Shown in pieces: positions 8,285 through 16,992 of a DNA stretch of 64,000 nt. A program made the position numbers and the translations under genes. The notes beneath the pieces are model-generated. The model was not told the DNA's origin. It ran no database searches and saw only the letters and a program-made list of their open reading frames with translations. Position 1 is the first letter of the stretch, and every line of letters starts with the position of its first letter. This DNA comes from Parafrigoribacterium_A soli (GTDB lineage: Bacteria; Actinomycetota; Actinomycetes; Actinomycetales; Microbacteriaceae): contig NZ_JBELNZ010000002.1 of the NCBI RefSeq assembly GCF_040227235.1, positions 748,344 through 812,343 of the forward strand, in the 5' to 3' direction.

Positions 8285-8962
8285 ATGCGAGTCGCCACTC
8301 CCCCCGAGCAGCCGCGGCTGCTCCTCATCGAAGACGACCCGCAGCTCGGTCCGCTGATCGCGCAGGTTCTCTCTGAGAACTACGACGTCACACTCGAAAC
8401 CGACGGCCAGCGCGGCATGGTCGCCGGTCTGAGCGGCAACTTCGACGTCATGGTCATCGACCGCCGGCTTCCCTCGCTCGACGGCCTCGCCGTGGTCGAA
8501 GCGCTGCGGCGCAAGCGCGTCACCACGCCCATCCTGGTGCTCACCGCGCTCGGAACCCTGCCGGACAAGGTCGGTGGCCTCGATGCGGGTGCGAACGACT
8601 ATCTGGTCAAGCCATTCGAGTTCGACGAGCTCCTGGCCAGGCTGCGCGCACTCAGGCGCACCTTCACGGGCGAGGGGGCCATGATCCGCGTCGGCTCGTG
8701 GGAGTTCTATCCCGAGAGCCGCACGATCTATTCGCCCTACGACGGTCGCGTTCTCCTGACCCCGCGGGAGACGGCGCTGCTCAGGACGCTCGCGGAGAAC
8801 CCGCGCCAGACGTTCAGCCGGCAGCAGCTCCTTCACGCGGCATTCACCTCGGATGACCAACCCGGAACGGTCGACACCTACGTGCACTACCTCAGACGCA
8901 AGGTCGATCTCGACGTCGTTCTCACCGTGCGCGGCCAGGGCTACCGCCTGGGGGACATATGA
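8285..8962 (+). CDS. OmpR/PhoB-family response regulator
   Basis: The 225-residue protein has a receiver domain (about 10-125) with acidic residues E16-D17-D18, phosphorylation site D59 in VIDRRLP, and K109 in the LVKPFEF motif. A winged-helix DNA-binding domain follows (about 132-224), ending in VRGQGYRLG. The ATG at 8285 is chosen because it starts 10 residues before the receiver, as usual. An in-frame ATG at 8219 would add 22 residues, but its GGAGGGG lies too close. The stop overlaps the ATG of the histidine kinase by 4 bp, so the two are translationally coupled and form one signalling pair. The signal and regulon are unknown. Confidence 0.9.
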   Translation: MRVATPPEQPRLLLIEDDPQLGPLIAQVLSENYDVTLETDGQRGMVAGLSGNFDVMVIDRRLPSLDGLAVVEALRRKRVTTPILVLTALGTLPDKVGGLDAGANDYLVKPFEFDELLARLRALRRTFTGEGAMIRVGSWEFYPESRTIYSPYDGRVLLTPRETALLRTLAENPRQTFSRQQLLHAAFTSDDQPGTVDTYVHYLRRKVDLDVVLTVRGQGYRLGDI

Positions 8963-9966
8963 ACGAGCGGCAGGCCAACTCCACGACCGTTGACGGCGAC
9001 ACCCTCGCCGTGCGGCGCGCCTCCCGCCGCGTGGGCATCCAGATCGCCGTCGCATCCACGGTCGTCGTCGTGGCGATCATCACGGGTATCTACCTGTTCG
9101 TCATCACGAAGGTGAAACCGGGAGAGGTCTTCGAACTCGTTCCCGATCCCGAAAACCTCGACGTGAGCGCCGGTGATGTCCTGCGCGGGGCGGTCGTGCT
9201 GGGCATCGTGCTCATCGTGTGCGCCGGCATCCTCGGCTGGTTCATCACGCGCCAGGCCGTGCGACCGCTCGGCAACGCACTGCGCATGCAGCGCACGTTC
9301 GTGGCGGATGCGAGCCACGAGCTGCGCACGCCGCTCACGGTGCTCGACGCGCGGCTTCAGGTGCTGCAGCGAGGCCTCGCGGCAGACGACCCATCGGCCG
9401 CGACGGTCGCGCAGCTGCGCGATGACGCGAAGTCCCTGGTGGATGTCGTGAACGATCTGCTGCTGGCTGCCGAGCCGACCGCTGGGCCGAGCGCTGAGAC
9501 GGCGGCAACGCCTGTGAGACCGGTGATCGACGCCGTTGCCACCTCGATGCAACTCATCGCGGATGAGAAGGCGGTCAGGATCACCGCGGCCGACATCGAA
9601 CCCGTCTCGGCCGTCATCCCCGAAACGAGCCTGCACCGCTGTCTCGTGGCGCTGCTCGACAATGCCGTGCGCTTTGCCCCGGAGGGATCCGAGGTCGCCA
9701 TCGGTGTGTCGGCAACGCGCTCCTTGGTGGAGATAACGGTGAGCGATCGGGGGCCGGGAATCCGGGACATTTCCCCGAGGCGCATCTTCGACCGCTTCGC
9801 CCACGGCAGGAGCGCCGGGGAACAGACCACGGCGACGCGAAGCGGTTTCGGCATCGGCCTCGCACTCGTTCGGGACATCGCCACCCGACACGGCGGTTCC
9901 GTCACGGTGGTGCGCAGTTCAGCAGAGGGAACCGAGATCGGCCTCTCTGTGCCGCGCGCCCGCTAA
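8959..9966 (+). CDS. Sensor histidine kinase (HisKA type), partner of the upstream regulator
   Basis: The 335-residue kinase has two membrane helices, about 27-47 and 75-95, that frame a short extracytoplasmic loop of about 27 residues, too small for a large sensor domain. A HAMP-like linker follows, then the HisKA helix with phospho-acceptor H120 in DASHELRTPLT. The HATPase_c domain has N-box DNAVRFAPEG, G1 box DRGPGI and G2 box GFGIGLALV. It starts within the stop codon of the response regulator gene (ATGA overlap). The short loop suggests sensing at or in the membrane, for example of envelope stress, but the stimulus is not evident. Confidence 0.9.
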   Translation: MNERQANSTTVDGDTLAVRRASRRVGIQIAVASTVVVVAIITGIYLFVITKVKPGEVFELVPDPENLDVSAGDVLRGAVVLGIVLIVCAGILGWFITRQAVRPLGNALRMQRTFVADASHELRTPLTVLDARLQVLQRGLAADDPSAATVAQLRDDAKSLVDVVNDLLLAAEPTAGPSAETAATPVRPVIDAVATSMQLIADEKAVRITAADIEPVSAVIPETSLHRCLVALLDNAVRFAPEGSEVAIGVSATRSLVEITVSDRGPGIRDISPRRIFDRFAHGRSAGEQTTATRSGFGIGLALVRDIATRHGGSVTVVRSSAEGTEIGLSVPRAR

Positions 9967-9985
9967 GCGGTCTCCGCCGCGAGGT

Positions 9986-10111
9986 TCAGACCTCGGCGAA
10001 GTCGGTCCGTTCGGCATCAACCTCGGTCAACACTGCCACGGCGTATCGGGCGATCACCGCGATGCCTGCCAGCGCCAGCACTCCGAAACCGGACGCCAAG
10101 ATCCACTCCAT
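9986..10111 (-). CDS. 41-residue single-helix membrane peptide
   Basis: This short frame is preceded by GGGAGGG 5 nt before its ATG, a good ribosome binding site for this genome. The product has one membrane helix (about residues 3-30) and a polar acidic tail ending AERTDFAEV. Family and function are not recognised. It lies downstream of the UPF0014 permease gene on the same strand, 122 bp away, and converges on the histidine kinase gene. Small proteins like this can be accessory subunits or stress peptides, but nothing here proves that. Confidence 0.45.
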   Translation of the reverse strand: MEWILASGFGVLALAGIAVIARYAVAVLTEVDAERTDFAEV

Positions 10112-10233
10112 CTCGAACCCTCCCGTGTGTGGCGCCTCCCGATGCTGCGCGCTTCCCATCACTCTGTCGCACCGCTGCCCAGAAACCTCAAAGAATGCGG
10201 CACCGTGGGCCGCGGAGGGCGTGGGTTCGAGCC

Positions 10234-10983
10234 TCAGCTGAGTGCCGCTGGCCGCTGTTTCACGGGCGCGAGCCAGGTCGCAACGACGACGCCCGTGATG
10301 GAACCCGCGGCCATGATCGCTGCGAGCACCACGATCTGAAAGCGACCCGCCTCGAGTGGCGAGACACCACCGAAGATGGCGCCGACGAAGGCGCCGGGAA
10401 GTGTCACGAGTCCCGTCGTCTTCGACTGGTCGGTCGAGGGGATGAGCGCGGAGTAGACGGCACCGCGCGCGAGGGCAAAGGTGGACTGCCTCGGGGTCGC
10501 ACCGAGCGCAAGCCAGCCCTCGACCTCGTCCCAGTGGTCGCCAACGGCCTCGTTGAAACGGCGGCCGGCGAGAGTCGCAATCGACATGGTGTTGCCGATG
10601 ACGATGCCGCCGATCGCCAGGGCATAGCGCGGCGCGAACTCGATCGCGCCCGTCGCGAACACGATGCCCAGGGTCACGACGATGGCGAGCGCCATCGACC
10701 CGAACATCATGCGCGCGTGCTCCCACGACCAGCCCACCCGGCGCGTCGCCGTGGAGGCGGCGACGCTGAACATCACGAGCAGAGCCACGGTGACCCAGAG
10801 CGGGCTCGAGATGACACCGGCAAGCACGAAGCTGATGATCGCGAGTTGCACGGTGCCCCGCAGAATCGCGAGAGCGGGGGCCGACCGATGCGGGACGCGA
10901 TACGCGGTCAGCACGGCAGTGGCCACGAGGATGAGGATCGCGACGCCGGTCAGACTCGGCAGAATCGTTGCTGCCCATGCCAT
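10234..10983 (-). CDS. UPF0014/FetB-like ABC transporter permease
   Basis: The 249-residue protein has about seven membrane helices and matches the UPF0014 family (FetB/YbbM). Family marks include the GGIVIGNTMSI segment, the EGWLALGAT coupling motif at about 155-165 and the STDQSKTTGLVTLPGAFVGAIFGG region at about 182-205. In Escherichia coli FetB works with ATPase FetA and is linked to iron export and oxidative stress. No cognate ATPase gene is adjacent, so either one acts in trans or the protein has another role. The gene starts 9 bp after the stop of the alpha-galactosidase gene, so they are probably co-transcribed. Confidence 0.8.
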   Translation of the reverse strand: MAWAATILPSLTGVAILILVATAVLTAYRVPHRSAPALAILRGTVQLAIISFVLAGVISSPLWVTVALLVMFSVAASTATRRVGWSWEHARMMFGSMALAIVVTLGIVFATGAIEFAPRYALAIGGIVIGNTMSIATLAGRRFNEAVGDHWDEVEGWLALGATPRQSTFALARGAVYSALIPSTDQSKTTGLVTLPGAFVGAIFGGVSPLEAGRFQIVVLAAIMAAGSITGVVVATWLAPVKQRPAALS

Positions 10984-10992
10984 GCACAGAGC

Positions 10993-12234
10993 TTAGCCGG
11001 GCGAGACGACCAGCATCACCGTCGCGTGCGCATCCACCTGGCGGACGAGTGGCGACACCGTGTCCGAGACGCCACCGGTCCAGACGTCGACGACGTGGTA
11101 GCGCGCCAGCGCGCCGAGCGAGGTCTTCGACAGGGCCGCGGAGAGGCTCGTCCCGTGGTCCGTCTCATTCGTCAGTGTGATCGCGACCGAGCCGTCGGCG
11201 AGATCCTTGGCGAGAACGAGCTGACCCGAGGCGTCGGACAGGATGCGCGCCTGCCCGCCGAGCACATCCTGGTCGATGGCAATGGCGCGGGCGTTGCCGA
11301 GGATGGCCAGGGCATCCGCACCGGCAGAGCCGAGGTCGTTGCCCGCCAGCAGCGGTGCCGCCATCTCGCACCACAGGCTGAACTGGGTTCGATACTCCAC
11401 GGTGGTCATTCCGCCGTTTCCCACCTCGAGCATGTCCGGATCGTTCCAATGGCCGAGGCTCGCACTCGGGGCCAGCGCGGCGTTCGTGTTCGCTATGCCG
11501 ATCATCGAGGCCCAGGTGTCGTGGATGTCGTGCGTGGTGCGCCAGAGGTCCGCGACCGACGCCCGCCAGACCGCGACCGGCGCCTCGGGCTTGTCGTGGA
11601 TGCTGAACACGATGGGGCGACCCGTCGTATCCAGTGCCTGCCGCATCATCGAGAACCCGGACCGCCTGGAGACACCGTCCCGGTCGGCGCTGCACCAGTC
11701 GTACTTGAGATAGTCGGCTCCCCAGGAGGCAAAGGTGCGCGCATCGAGTGACTCGTGCCCAAGGCTCCCGAGTGTGCCGGGATAGTCGTTGTACAGCTCC
11801 GCGCAGGTGCGCCTGCCGGGCGTCGCGTAGATGCCGAAGGAGAGCCCCCGCGCGTGGATGTAGTCGCCCAGCGCCTTCATGCCCTGTGGAAACCGGGTGG
11901 GGTCGGCCCTGAGTCGGCCACGTGCGTCGCGGGTGGGCGCCTGCCAGCAGTCGTCGACATTGACGTAGCGGTAGCCGAGGGAACGCAAGCCGTCACGAAC
12001 GATGGCGTCCGCCGCGGCCTCGACGTCGGCCGCGGTCACCGAGCAACCGAAGTGGTTCCAGCTGTTCCAGCCCATCGGCGGCGACGCGGCCAGAACCTTC
12101 GTCGCGGCGGGAGCCGGTGCGCTCATCCGCGTGGTCGCTGACGAATCGACCGAGCCGCAGGCGGTGAGCGCCAGCACGGATGCCGTGGCGACCGCCGCGA
12201 GGAACAGCCGAGCCAGCTCACGCGTGCCTCGCAT
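10993..12234 (-). CDS. GH27 alpha-galactosidase, predicted lipoprotein
   Basis: The 413-residue protein is a glycoside hydrolase of family 27. A lipoprotein signal peptide ends with LTAC, making C26 the lipidated residue, so the enzyme is probably anchored on the outer face of the membrane. The catalytic barrel begins with PPMGWNSWNHFGC (52-64). The nucleophile is D179 in YLKYDWC, and the acid/base lies in HWNDPDM (D265 or D267). A C-terminal beta domain runs from about 320 to 413. It should release terminal alpha-linked galactose (or arabinopyranose) from oligo- or polysaccharides. A GGAG precedes the ATG. It lies 67 bp downstream of a membrane glycosyltransferase gene on the same strand. 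Confidence 0.88.
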   Translation of the reverse strand: MRGTRELARLFLAAVATASVLALTACGSVDSSATTRMSAPAPAATKVLAASPPMGWNSWNHFGCSVTAADVEAAADAIVRDGLRSLGYRYVNVDDCWQAPTRDARGRLRADPTRFPQGMKALGDYIHARGLSFGIYATPGRRTCAELYNDYPGTLGSLGHESLDARTFASWGADYLKYDWCSADRDGVSRRSGFSMMRQALDTTGRPIVFSIHDKPEAPVAVWRASVADLWRTTHDIHDTWASMIGIANTNAALAPSASLGHWNDPDMLEVGNGGMTTVEYRTQFSLWCEMAAPLLAGNDLGSAGADALAILGNARAIAIDQDVLGGQARILSDASGQLVLAKDLADGSVAITLTNETDHGTSLSAALSKTSLGALARYHVVDVWTGGVSDTVSPLVRQVDAHATVMLVVSPG

Positions 12235-12301
12235 CCGAGATCTCCGTTCGCTCAGGCGTTCTCCTCGCCACCACGGTAGTGCCGCAACGGGGATCCGGCG
12301 A

Positions 12302-13837
12302 TCACCGCGTCAGTTCGATGATGTCATCGCTGTGCTCTTCGTACCGGTGCACCTCCGAGTACCCCAGGCGGCTGAGCGTGCCGAGGTCGTAGCGCGCCGC
12401 CTTCTCCCCCGGCCAGTGGAGTTCGACCAGCCAGACCGTGTGGATTCCGCCGAGGCGCAAGCCGACGGATGCGAGCGGGTAGACCGAGTCATGCCAGACG
12501 TCGGTCATCCAGAACGGTGACCTGAGTGCCACATCCTCGAGTCCGGCGAACCCGGCCGGATACATGCGCATCGCGAGGCGCGGACGCCTGGAAGGCCGCG
12601 CCGCCTCGTCGAAGAGCACTCCGTCGCCCGGCGAAGCGTGGGCGTGGATGACCGCTGCGACAACGGCCCAGTCGCTCTCGTTCTGTGCGAATGCGGTGCG
12701 CTGGGCAACGTAGCTCGGAGCCGCGGCGAGAGCGATAGCCACGAGCGCGGCCGCGGCGACCCACCAGCGGTGAGCCCGCGAGAGCAGCCAGCCGATGAGC
12801 AGCGCCGCCGACGGCGTGGCGAAGGAGAGGTAGCGCGAGGAGTAGATGGCGTGGATCGAGTCGACGGCGATGAGGATCGCCGCCGGCGCGAGGAGCCAGA
12901 CGAGCGAGAGCACGACCAGGCTGGGCACAGCAGCGCCTTCCGGCCGTTCACGATGCGGGCCGACGACACGACGAGCACGCCGCCATCCGACGCAGGCGAC
13001 AACGGCGGCCGACGCGACCAGCGCCCAACCCAGCACCGCGAGGACGGGATTTCCGAACCAGGGAGTCACGGTGGTCGTGATGAAAGTGGTTGCGTGCCGG
13101 TGCGCGAGAAATCCGATCTGTCCGCTCTCGGCGATGCCGTATCCGATCACGGGCGCCGTGAGAACGATTCCCCCGGCTGCTGCCTTCAGCCAGCTTCGCC
13201 ACGGCCCCCTGTGCTTGAGCGCCAGCACGGTCGCGGCGTGGGGCACCACGATCAACAGGCTGAACAGGAACACGTAGCCGCACACGGCGAGTCCGAACGC
13301 GTAGAGCACCCAGAGCCTCGTTCGCGGCCTCTCGGAGGTCAGCACCGCCACCAGCAGGATCGTCAGCCAGGTGACGCAGGCGGCGCTGAGCGCGTATCCC
13401 CTCGCCTCCGCCCCCATGTAGGTCAGTCGCGGCAGCACAAGACACACGATCCCCGCCAGGATGCCGGCGCGTCGCCCGCTCAGCCTCGTGGCCAGCACCA
13501 CGACGCCGGCAACCGTGATGCCTGCGGCGAACGCACTCGGCAGTCGCACCGAAAACGGGGAGGGGCCGAAGAGACCGACCCAGAAGTGGAGCAACACATA
13601 GTAGGTTCCGTGGACCGCATCGACGTGACCCAGCATGCGAAACAGCGATGGCAGCGAGCGCTCGGCCGAGAGCACGCTCGCCGCCTCATCGCCCCAGAGT
13701 GACGGGATCCAGGAGCCGGTGGCAACGAAGACGACCGTCGTCAGTCCGAGGACGATGGCGGGCGGTGCCGAAGAGTGTCGAAAGCGCGCGCGGGTCTCCT
13801 GCCGCCCCGGAGTCTGCAGGACACCGAGGGCGACCAT
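12302..13837 (-). CDS. GT-C fold membrane glycosyltransferase (GT39/mannosyltransferase-like)
   Basis: The 511-residue integral membrane protein has about ten to eleven helices and a soluble C-terminal domain after about residue 385. The first extracytoplasmic loop has the acidic GDEA motif (SLWGDEAASVL, about 46-56), and further on HGTYYVLLHFWVGL, both typical of polyprenyl-phosphate-sugar dependent GT-C enzymes. It probably transfers a sugar from a lipid carrier outside the membrane to protein or glycolipid. The acceptor is unknown. The ATG is one base beyond the stop of the DUF347 gene, which points to tight coupling in one operon with it and, downstream, the GH27 lipoprotein. Confidence 0.8.
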   Translation of the reverse strand: MVALGVLQTPGRQETRARFRHSSAPPAIVLGLTTVVFVATGSWIPSLWGDEAASVLSAERSLPSLFRMLGHVDAVHGTYYVLLHFWVGLFGPSPFSVRLPSAFAAGITVAGVVVLATRLSGRRAGILAGIVCLVLPRLTYMGAEARGYALSAACVTWLTILLVAVLTSERPRTRLWVLYAFGLAVCGYVFLFSLLIVVPHAATVLALKHRGPWRSWLKAAAGGIVLTAPVIGYGIAESGQIGFLAHRHATTFITTTVTPWFGNPVLAVLGWALVASAAVVACVGWRRARRVVGPHRERPEGAAVPSLVVLSLVWLLAPAAILIAVDSIHAIYSSRYLSFATPSAALLIGWLLSRAHRWWVAAAALVAIALAAAPSYVAQRTAFAQNESDWAVVAAVIHAHASPGDGVLFDEAARPSRRPRLAMRMYPAGFAGLEDVALRSPFWMTDVWHDSVYPLASVGLRLGGIHTVWLVELHWPGEKAARYDLGTLSRLGYSEVHRYEEHSDDIIELTR

Positions 13838-13838
13838 G

Positions 13839-14609
13839 TCAGAGAGCCTTCTGCGCGTTGTGCTTGACGGACAGAACCGCGACCAGCCCGATGATCGCGA
13901 TCAGGGCCACGATGGTTACGGGGCCGGTACCGAGGTCGAGGCCGCCCCTCGCGCGACTCACCGCGCTCCAGTCAGCGAAGGATGCACCCAGCGGCCGCGT
14001 GAGCACGTAGGCGACCCAGAACCACAAGACGGCACCGGTGCGACGGATGCGGTACACGACCGCGGGCACGGCGATCAGCACCGCGCAGAGCAGGCCGGAA
14101 CCGAGGTATCCGAGCCCGACCGTCCTCGCGAGGAAGTCGCCCACGGCGGTGCCGAGCGCGAAGGTGACGATGATGGTCGCCCAGTAGAACAACTCCCGGC
14201 GGGGCGTCGTGATGCTGTGGATCGAGAGGGTGCGCTCCGTGCGCCACCAGACGATGAAGACAACGGTCAGTGCGACGGCGAAAATGAGGCTGGATGCGCC
14301 GTAGGGGATGCCCACGACGATGTGGGCGACATCCGCGATCATCGTGCCGAAGACGCTCACCATCGTCACCAGCAACCAGTAACGCCAGGGAACGTAGCGC
14401 GGTGCCCTGAACTGCACGACGAAACAGGCGAAGAATGCGACGGCCGCAAGGAGCACGACGATCACGGGGTCGAATGCCTTGACCAGGTAGTCGGAAGCGG
14501 TCTCCCCCATCCCCGTGCTGAGCACCTTCACGACCCAGAACAGAACGCCGACCTCGGGCACCTTCGACAGCACACGCACTGCGGCACGCAAGGTGGTGCT
14601 GTCGGTCAT
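13839..14609 (-). CDS. DUF347-repeat membrane protein (COG4705-like)
   Basis: The 256-residue membrane protein contains four copies of a two-helix repeat, each with a conserved Trp followed about 18 residues later by an Asp-rich end: FWVVK...ETASDYL, YWLLV...MIADV, YWATI...AVGDFL and FWVAY...SFADW. This is the pattern of the DUF347 repeat in COG4705 proteins of unknown function. The repeated buried acidic residues would suit a transporter, but that is inference. The ATG at 14609 is preferred over an upstream in-frame ATG at 14663 because a GACACT box lies 6 nt before it and homologous proteins begin near the first repeat. It is the first gene of the run down to 9986. Confidence 0.75.
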   Translation of the reverse strand: MTDSTTLRAAVRVLSKVPEVGVLFWVVKVLSTGMGETASDYLVKAFDPVIVVLLAAVAFFACFVVQFRAPRYVPWRYWLLVTMVSVFGTMIADVAHIVVGIPYGASSLIFAVALTVVFIVWWRTERTLSIHSITTPRRELFYWATIIVTFALGTAVGDFLARTVGLGYLGSGLLCAVLIAVPAVVYRIRRTGAVLWFWVAYVLTRPLGASFADWSAVSRARGGLDLGTGPVTIVALIAIIGLVAVLSVKHNAQKAL

Positions 14610-14709
14610 GCGCCCAGTGTCCCAACCGAAACCTGACAACCAACCGGTTTCTGCGCCCGGCATCCTGAGTATCTACACAGCCAGCCACACAGTGCGGCTG
14701 CGGACGCAC

Positions 14710-15186
14710 TCAGTCGCCGAGGTTGCGCCGGGCAGACATCGCGCGATCGGCCTCGCGGTTGTCCTGACGCTCACGCAGCGCCTGGCGCTTGTCGTACTCG
14801 CGCTTTCCCTTCGCCACGGCGATCTCGACCTTGGCGCGCCCGTCGCTGAAGTAGATCGAGAGCGGAACGATCGTGTAGCCGCCCTCCTTGGTCTTGTTCT
14901 GGATCTTCAGGATCTGGGCCTTGTGCAGCAACAGCTTGCGCTTGCGCCGCGGCGGATGATTGTTCCAGGTGCCCTGGTTGTACTCGGGAATGTGCACGGC
15001 ATCCAGCCAGGCCTCACCGAACTCGACGAAGGCGTAGCCGTCGACGAGCGACGCACGACCCTCGCGCAGCGACTTCACCTCCGTGCCCGTGAGAACCAGT
15101 CCGGCCTCATAGGTGTCTTCGATGGTGTAGTCGTGGCGGGCCTTGCGGTTGGTGGCGACGACCTTCTGGCCACGTTCCCTGGGCAC
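14710..15186 (-). CDS. smpB: SsrA-binding protein SmpB
   Basis: The 158-residue protein is SmpB, which binds the tRNA-like part of tmRNA and brings it to stalled ribosomes. The beta-barrel core starts with ATNRKARHDYTIEDTYEAG, contains the LTGTEVKSLREG loop and the NHPPRRKRKLLLH segment, and ends with the basic tail KGKREYDKRQALRERQ that sits in the mRNA channel. Length is normal. The GTG at 15186 gives the usual MPRERGQK start and has AGGAG 8 nt upstream. It is last in the prfB-ftsE-ftsX-smpB run, 73 bp after ftsX, the standard actinobacterial order. Confidence 0.97.
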   Translation of the reverse strand: MPRERGQKVVATNRKARHDYTIEDTYEAGLVLTGTEVKSLREGRASLVDGYAFVEFGEAWLDAVHIPEYNQGTWNNHPPRRKRKLLLHKAQILKIQNKTKEGGYTIVPLSIYFSDGRAKVEIAVAKGKREYDKRQALRERQDNREADRAMSARRNLGD

Positions 15187-15259
15187 GATTGACTCCTTGA
15201 CAAGTGCCTGCACCGCGCAGGCAGCCCAACAGTCTAACGCGGTCGCCGCGCGCGACGGG

Positions 15260-16174
15260 TCAGACCTTCAGATAGCGACTGATCGCGACGCCTGCGGAGG
15301 TCGCCGCAAGCACTGCACCGACCACGAGCAGGATCGGCACCACGATAAACGCCTCAGTCATGCCGATGAAGGGTGTCGCCGACGGTGTGGCATTGAGGTA
15401 GCCCTGCACGAAGATCTTGACGACCGCGACCACGGCACCGCTCGCGAGAACCGAGCCGATGAGGGCAGAGATCACCCCTTCAAGGATGAACGGCGTCTGG
15501 ATGAAGCGGTTCGATGCACCCACGAGCCGCATGATTCCAAGCTCCCGCCGCCTCGAGAACGCGGAGAGTCGGATGGTCGTCGCGATCAGCAACACCGCGG
15601 CAACGAGCATCAGGGCCGCGATGCTCACCGCGGCCACGCTCGCGATGTTGAGCGCCGAGAAGATCGGCTCGAGGTACTTGCGCTGGTCCTTGACCTGCTC
15701 CACCCCTGGCATCCCGGAGATGTTCTCGACGAGCACGTCCGACTGGTTCGGGTCTTTCATGTTGACCCAGAAGGTCTCGGGCAGAAACTCCGGCGTGACG
15801 AAGTCGGAGCCGGTGGTGCTGCCGAACTGCTTCTTGTACTGGTCGTACACCTGCTGGTGGTTCTGGAATTCGACGTTCTTGATGAGCGGCGCGAGTGTGG
15901 CGGACTTCAGCTGCGCATCCACCGCCTTCTTCTGCGCCTCGGTGGCCTCGACAAGCTTGCAGCTGCCATCGGTCGAGAGGTCGGTGCAGAGGTAGATCGC
16001 CACCTGAGCGCGGTCGTACCAGTAGCCCTTCATCTGCCCGATCTGCATCTGCAGCAGGATCGCGGCCCCCACAAAGCTCAGGGAGATGAAGGTGACGAGC
16101 ACCACGGAGACCACCATGGAGAAGTTGCGTCGAAGGCCGCTGCCGACCTCGGACATGATCAGTCCGAACCTCAT
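15260..16174 (-). CDS. ftsX: Cell division ABC permease FtsX
   Basis: The 304-residue protein has one N-terminal helix (about 20-45), a large extracytoplasmic domain (about 46-170) and three C-terminal helices (about 180-205, 232-255 and 275-297), the FtsX layout. FtsX with FtsE forms an ABC-type complex at the septum that activates peptidoglycan hydrolases through the extracytoplasmic domain. A Cys pair (in IYLC and GSCK) lies early in that domain and could form a disulfide. Its ATG overlaps the ftsE stop by 4 bp. Length is usual for Actinobacteria. Confidence 0.96.
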   Translation of the reverse strand: MRFGLIMSEVGSGLRRNFSMVVSVVLVTFISLSFVGAAILLQMQIGQMKGYWYDRAQVAIYLCTDLSTDGSCKLVEATEAQKKAVDAQLKSATLAPLIKNVEFQNHQQVYDQYKKQFGSTTGSDFVTPEFLPETFWVNMKDPNQSDVLVENISGMPGVEQVKDQRKYLEPIFSALNIASVAAVSIAALMLVAAVLLIATTIRLSAFSRRRELGIMRLVGASNRFIQTPFILEGVISALIGSVLASGAVVAVVKIFVQGYLNATPSATPFIGMTEAFIVVPILLVVGAVLAATSAGVAISRYLKV

Positions 16175-16920
16175 TCTGCGAACCCCCTGGGTGCGTAGGG
16201 CAGTTCGTCTTCTGCCTCGGGCACGGTCTGTATGGCCTGGGTATCGTAGCCGCCGTGGCGCTCATCTCGGACGACCTGGCCACTCACGAGTTCGATGACG
16301 CGACGGCGCATCTGGTCGACGATGCCGGCGTCGTGGGTGGCCATGATCACGGTCGTGCCGCTCGCGCTGATGCGTTCGAGCAGGGTCATGATGCCCGCAC
16401 TCGTGGAGGGGTCGAGGTTTCCCGTGGGCTCATCGGCCAGGAGGATGGCGGGGCGGTTCACGATGGCCCGTGCGATGGCGACGCGCTGCTGCTCACCGCC
16501 GGAGAGTTCGTGCGGGAATCGCGCGGTCTTGCCTGCGAGGCCGACCATCTTGAGTACGTCGGGCACGGCCTCCTGGATGAAGCCGCGGGACTTGCCGATC
16601 ACCTGCAGCGTGAACGCGACGTTCTCGAACACGGTCTTCTGCGGCAGCAGTCGGAAGTCCTGGAAGACAACACCGAGGTTGCGACGGAAGTACGGCACCT
16701 TGCGGCTGGAGAGGTTGCCCACGTCCTGTCCGAGCACGTGGATCTTGCCGCGGGTGGGGTTCTCTTCCTTCAGCACGAGGCGCAGGAAGCTGGACTTGCC
16801 GCTGCCGGAGGCACCGACGAGAAAGACGAATTCGCCCCGCAGGATCTCGAGCGTGACCGCATTCAGCGCCGGCCGCGTGTTCCCCTTGTAGAGCTTCGTT
16901 ACTTGATCAAAGCGAATCAT
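16171..16920 (-). CDS. ftsE: Cell division ATP-binding protein FtsE
   Basis: The 249-residue ABC ATPase has Walker A GASGSGKSS (about 36-44), Q-loop VVFQDFRLLP, signature LSGGEQQR and Walker B LLADEPTGNLD, all intact. The first 220 residues are the standard FtsE fold; the last 25 form a short acidic tail often seen in Actinobacteria. It powers or gates FtsX in the divisome. A TAGGCT box lies 9 nt before the ATG, so ftsE may have its own nearly leaderless promoter in addition to read-through from prfB, which ends 72 bp upstream. Confidence 0.96.
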   Translation of the reverse strand: MIRFDQVTKLYKGNTRPALNAVTLEILRGEFVFLVGASGSGKSSFLRLVLKEENPTRGKIHVLGQDVGNLSSRKVPYFRRNLGVVFQDFRLLPQKTVFENVAFTLQVIGKSRGFIQEAVPDVLKMVGLAGKTARFPHELSGGEQQRVAIARAIVNRPAILLADEPTGNLDPSTSAGIMTLLERISASGTTVIMATHDAGIVDQMRRRVIELVSGQVVRDERHGGYDTQAIQTVPEAEDELPYAPRGFAE

Positions 16921-16929
16921 GACTGTTTG

Positions 16930-16935
16930 AGCCTA
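16930..16935 (-). promoter_or_regulatory. -10 box TAGGCT before ftsE
   Basis: On the minus strand TAGGCT lies 9 nt before the ftsE ATG, in the 72-bp gap after prfB. A transcript starting 2 or 3 nt before the ATG is expected. Confidence 0.4.
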
Positions 16936-16992
16936 GGCAGCATCCGTCGATCTGCGGTCACGACAGGCCGCGAGCCGCCCAGTCGCAGCGTT

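Noticed and set aside
10190..10250. A tRNA-like ggttcgagcctcag segment
   Set aside because: It resembles a T-arm, but no matching acceptor stem, D-arm or anticodon arm can be found nearby, and it overlaps the end of the UPF0014 permease gene.
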